Notes under the pieces: generated by a model | Database searches by the model: none | Told to the model about the DNA's origin: nothing | Seen by the model: only the letters and a program-made list of their open reading frames with translations | In this document: positions 61,157 through 64,000 of the stretch, piece after piece | How the letters are laid out: every line of letters starts with the position of its first letter | Position numbering within the stretch: the stretch's first letter is position 1 | Translations under genes and position numbers: made by a program | Source: an uncultured Croceitalea sp. | Lineage (GTDB): Bacteria > Bacteroidota > Bacteroidia > Flavobacteriales > Flavobacteriaceae | Assembly (NCBI GenBank): GCA_947494805.1 | Contig: CANLWK010000003.1 | Location: 248,001 to 312,000, forward strand | Length of the DNA stretch: 64,000 nt | Direction of reading: 5' to 3'

Positions 61157-62323
61157 CTAAAGAGAAAGTAAAATGGTCACTGCATTACCCCCAAAGCCTA
61201 CCGCATTGACCAAGACGTTTTTTACCTCGTTCGGGTGAGCGGTATTTTCATAAAATGGTGCGGATATCAGCTTCTGGTTACGAAGCATGAGTATGGCCAT
61301 TTCTACACTTAACATTCCAGAAGCTCCGAAGGTGTGACCAACTTTCCATTTATTTGTCGTCAAAAAAGGAATTTTGTTACAGAACACTTTTTTAATTGCT
61401 TCATATTCAGATAAATCTCCTTTTTTTGTGCCTGGCGCATGCATTATAATCGCATCAATGGCCTCGGGTTTTATGGCCTGCATGGCCTTGTTCATGGATT
61501 CTTGAAAACAGATAGCGTCTGTAGATAGTGAAACATTATGTGTCAACGGTTCCGTTGCATAACCTACTCCGGTAATTTTTGCAAGTGCCTTGGGTAGGTT
61601 TCCACTTTCGAGACAGGCGATTGAAGCGCCTTCTCCTAAAACCATGGTATTTTTTGTCTTTTCCATATCCAAAGCTCTACATGGATAACTGCCTGTTCCA
61701 TCTAAACCATTGGTATAAATCTTTAGTGCCTGCATTTGTGCTATGGTAAACGGTGTTAATGGTGCCTCGCTACCGCCCACTAAGAACTTATCTGTCATTC
61801 CGCTCTGAATCCAAGCGACGCCATTTAGCATTGCGTGAAGTGCCGTAGAACACGTTATAGAGTGTGAAATTTCAGGTCCTTTTGTTTTCAGGTCATGTGC
61901 CACCCAAGAAGATATATTACCCAAAGTCGTCGTCGGCGAGCTTAAGGTTGCCGTTGTTCCATTCTCGAGAAAATCTTGATGGTATTTTTCAAACAAAGAC
62001 GTTGCACCGCGCGAAGAACCAATATTAATTCCGAAATCGTCAGAATCGGTCCAACCAGCTTCTTGAACAGCTTTTCGAGAAGCATACAAGGCATAGATAA
62101 CGGCATCATCCAAATGTTTATACTTTGGCTCGGATCGGCGAAGTTTTTTTATTTCTTCTTTCGAGGCTTTGGAAAGTTGGCCCATCCAAACTTCTTCTTC
62201 TCCGATAGTACATTTTCGAAATAAATGTTCTGCCGAATCATACGATTCTTGTATTTCTTTAGGCGTATTTCCCAAAGGGGAAATGGAAGAAATTGCAGTG
62301 ATTGAAATTGGATTTTTCAGCAT
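61157..62323 (-). CDS. Stand-alone beta-ketoacyl synthase near bioA
   Basis: About 388 residues of the thiolase fold. The catalytic triad is Cys in SITCSTALHAM, His in IMHAPGTKKGD and His in KVGHTFGASG. GMLSVEMAILML and VNAVGFGGNAVTILL at the end are typical of FabF-like enzymes. No acyl carrier or other fatty-acid gene is adjacent; bioA lies 490 bases away. A role in making the pimelate precursor of biotin is possible but only inferred. The start at 62323 is preferred over a Met 18 bases upstream. Confidence 0.88.
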   Translation of the reverse strand: MLKNPISITAISSISPLGNTPKEIQESYDSAEHLFRKCTIGEEEVWMGQLSKASKEEIKKLRRSEPKYKHLDDAVIYALYASRKAVQEAGWTDSDDFGINIGSSRGATSLFEKYHQDFLENGTTATLSSPTTTLGNISSWVAHDLKTKGPEISHSITCSTALHAMLNGVAWIQSGMTDKFLVGGSEAPLTPFTIAQMQALKIYTNGLDGTGSYPCRALDMEKTKNTMVLGEGASIACLESGNLPKALAKITGVGYATEPLTHNVSLSTDAICFQESMNKAMQAIKPEAIDAIIMHAPGTKKGDLSEYEAIKKVFCNKIPFLTTNKWKVGHTFGASGMLSVEMAILMLRNQKLISAPFYENTAHPNEVKNVLVNAVGFGGNAVTILLSL

Positions 62324-62387
62324 ACTTATCAATTGGGGCAAAAATAAAAGTTCTTACCTTCATACTATAGAACCAATGCAAAAAAGA

Positions 62388-62807
62388 ATGAATAATGAAC
62401 TCGTGCCCCAACCCAGTTGGTGGAAAAGAAATTGGAAATGGGTGGTGCCACTTGGTGGATGTCTTACCGTTATTGTTTTCGCCATTGTTCTGTTCACTTC
62501 AATTTATTTTGGGGTCACCAAAATCATGGAAGACTCAAAACCTTACGTTCATGCCTTTGAGCTCATCAATAACGACGAACAACTTATTGAATTGTTAGGT
62601 TCACCCATAGCCAAAGACGGAGCCGTACAGGGAAACATCGATTGGATAAATGGAAATAAAAGTGCTCAAATGAGCATTCCAATTTCAGGCCCGAAAGGCA
62701 GCGGAACATTATTTATCAATGCCACTGGAAAAGGTGAGACTTGGAATTACCACGAAATACGTGTTGAAATCAACGAACAAGAAATCAATCTTTTAGAAAA
62801 GCCATAA
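62388..62807 (+). CDS. Coa1-like single-pass membrane protein
   Basis: About 139 residues: NELVPQPSWWKRNWKWVVPL, a membrane helix at about 16-40, and a soluble domain (SKPYVHAFELINNDEQLIELLGSPIAKDG ... MSIPISGPKGSGTLFI). The domain matches the Coa1-like (cytochrome c oxidase assembly factor 1) family, common in flavobacteria. The start may also be at 62376. The much longer frame from 62169 runs over the divergent ketoacyl synthase gene and is not used. It is convergent with bioA. Confidence 0.8.
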   Translation: MNNELVPQPSWWKRNWKWVVPLGGCLTVIVFAIVLFTSIYFGVTKIMEDSKPYVHAFELINNDEQLIELLGSPIAKDGAVQGNIDWINGNKSAQMSIPISGPKGSGTLFINATGKGETWNYHEIRVEINEQEINLLEKP

Positions 62808-62809
62808 CC

Positions 62810-64000
62810 TTAGAAATGGTCTAGCGCCTCTAGGATAGTTGCATATATTTTTTGAAGTTGTGCCTCAGTTATTACGTAGGGCGGCAATACGTAAACTGTA
62901 TTTCCCAAGGGTCTTAAATTGACACCTCTATCCATAAAAAAACGATACAGCTCATCACGCAATTTACCGTACCTATTGGTTTCAACAGCTAAATCAATCG
63001 CTAGAATAACGCCGATAGTTCGTGCTTCCTTAACTTTTTTATGATTTTTTACTTGAGTTACAAAGTCTTGGTGATGCTTGCCAATGGCAATTCTTCTCTC
63101 TACAATCTCATCTGATTGCAATAAATCCAGTCCAGCTATGGCCGCAGCACAGCCCAAGGGGTGTGCGCTAAACGTATGGGCATGAAAAAACCCTTTGGTA
63201 ACCTCATCACTTAAAAAGGCATCAAAGACTTTCTGCGAGCAACTGGTAATGCTCAACGGAAACATTCCAGCGGTCAATGCCTTACTCAAACAAATAATAT
63301 CAGGTTTATGTGTCAAATAATCAACCGCAAAGTTTTTACCTGTTTTGCCAAACCCTGTCATGATTTCATCAGCTATGCATAAAACATCATGCTCATGACA
63401 TTTTTGAATCAATAGGTCAAGCCCCTGTGCATCGTGGAATTTCATACCTGCCGCACCCTGAACCAATGGCTCGAACACAAACGTAGCGCAAGGGTTATGA
63501 TTTAGTATGCGTTCCAGTTGCTCCAAAACCTCATCCATGGTATCGGGTTGGGGTATTGGTATACGCTCGACCTTTAATAGAAAATCTTCAAACGGACCAT
63601 TATATGATGAAAGCCCCGAAGCACTCATTGCCCCAAAAGTATCACCATGAAATCCATCTTCAAAAGCTATAAGTGTATCTCGCCTCTCGCCTTTGTTGTG
63701 GTAATACTGAAGTGCCATTTTGATAGCAGCTTCAACTGCCGTAGATCCATTATCATTAAAGAAAATCTTCGCTTGGTTTTCTGGAAGCACCTGCATCAAG
63801 CGCTCTGAAAGTTCTATGGCCGGTTCATGGGTAAAACCACTGAACATCACAAAGTCAAGCTCTTGCATTTGCCTTGCTATAGCATCCGTAACATGGGGGT
63901 TACAATGGCCATATATTGCCGTGTACCATGACGCTATGCCATCGATATAGGCCTTACCCTCTTTGTCAAATAACAATGCCCCCCTTGCCTTTACAATAGC
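62810..64000 (-). CDS. bioA: Adenosylmethionine-8-amino-7-oxononanoate aminotransferase (5' end outside window)
   Basis: The frame continues past the right edge (AIVKARGALLFDKEGKAYIDGIASWYTAIYGH at the visible start), so the N-terminus is missing; about 396 residues are present. The PLP lysine is in ICLSKALTAGMFPL. FHGDTFGAMSASG and FVFEPLVQGAAGMKFH, and CIADEIMTGFGKTG, mark BioA. It uses S-adenosylmethionine as amino donor to make 7,8-diaminopelargonate in biotin synthesis. Confidence 0.95.
   Translation of the reverse strand, partial: AIVKARGALLFDKEGKAYIDGIASWYTAIYGHCNPHVTDAIARQMQELDFVMFSGFTHEPAIELSERLMQVLPENQAKIFFNDNGSTAVEAAIKMALQYYHNKGERRDTLIAFEDGFHGDTFGAMSASGLSSYNGPFEDFLLKVERIPIPQPDTMDEVLEQLERILNHNPCATFVFEPLVQGAAGMKFHDAQGLDLLIQKCHEHDVLCIADEIMTGFGKTGKNFAVDYLTHKPDIICLSKALTAGMFPLSITSCSQKVFDAFLSDEVTKGFFHAHTFSAHPLGCAAAIAGLDLLQSDEIVERRIAIGKHHQDFVTQVKNHKKVKEARTIGVILAIDLAVETNRYGKLRDELYRFFMDRGVNLRPLGNTVYVLPPYVITEAQLQKIYATILEALDHF

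Noticed and set aside
62169-62387. N-terminal extension of the Coa1-like gene
   Set aside because: It runs over the divergent ketoacyl synthase gene, and the extra 73 residues lack any domain; the conserved start lies near 62388.
1-64000. CRISPR arrays, tRNA and rRNA genes
   Set aside because: No regularly spaced identical repeats with unique spacers and no cloverleaf or rRNA sequence were seen on reading; a tRNAscan or Infernal run would settle it.

Overview
The window comes from a member of the Bacteroidota, most probably a marine Flavobacteriaceae. Support comes from the gliding-motility pair gldD/gldE next to ssb, mutY and an HU gene, from three TonB-dependent receptors, from LytTR two-component systems, from Bacteroidota-type promoters (TAnnTTTG -7 boxes), and from families typical of the phylum (DUF3127, DUF4199, DUF4301, DUF3667, Coa1-like). 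No tRNA, rRNA, CRISPR array, phage or transposase gene was seen. Both edges cut genes: an AtoE-type short-chain fatty acid transporter on the left and bioA on the right.

Layout. 0-5.7 kb: housekeeping and signalling (AtoE, DUF3127, a histidine kinase, HIT, GreA, a lipoprotein, a Gfo/Idh oxidoreductase). 5.8-8.4 kb: a TonB-dependent receptor behind a clear TPP riboswitch, so very probably an outer-membrane thiamine transporter. 8.4-14 kb: a hybrid kinase convergent with a sigma-54 response regulator, then several very small secreted or membrane proteins with strong terminators. 14.1-17.0 kb: a tight operon encoding a YkoF-like thiamine-binding protein, a PnuC/PnuT permease and a NadR-like kinase fused to DUF4301, probably the inner-membrane half of thiamine (or nicotinamide riboside) salvage. 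17.2-20.5 kb: a phosphopantetheinyl transferase, ahcY and an SDR reductase. 20.5-25.6 kb: a LytTR/LytS pair divergent from a second TonB receptor, with a 20-bp-spaced ACCG repeat array between them, then a 40-residue basic protein and a DUF1569 protein.

25.6-36 kb is the accessory region. Solitary genes are separated by homologous spacers, and several genes are flanked by their own private inverted repeat beginning GTTG. The arrangement resembles integron gene cassettes but no integrase is present. Within and after this stretch lie secreted hydrolases (P1 and S41 peptidases, two class-C beta-lactamase-fold hydrolases, a GH16 glucanase) and two NTF2-like proteins. 37.6-41.5 kb is a phytase/TonB-receptor operon, probably for phytate phosphorus.

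41.7-64 kb is mostly core: rplU-rpmA, two M16 peptidases, an EamA exporter, a Met/His-rich envelope cluster that may handle copper, gldD-gldE-ssb-mutY divergent from HU, a 29-residue ribosomal-type basic peptide, RNase G, DUF3667-recX, a JmjC-like cupin, bioB, flotillin/NfeD, and a stand-alone ketoacyl synthase next to bioA.
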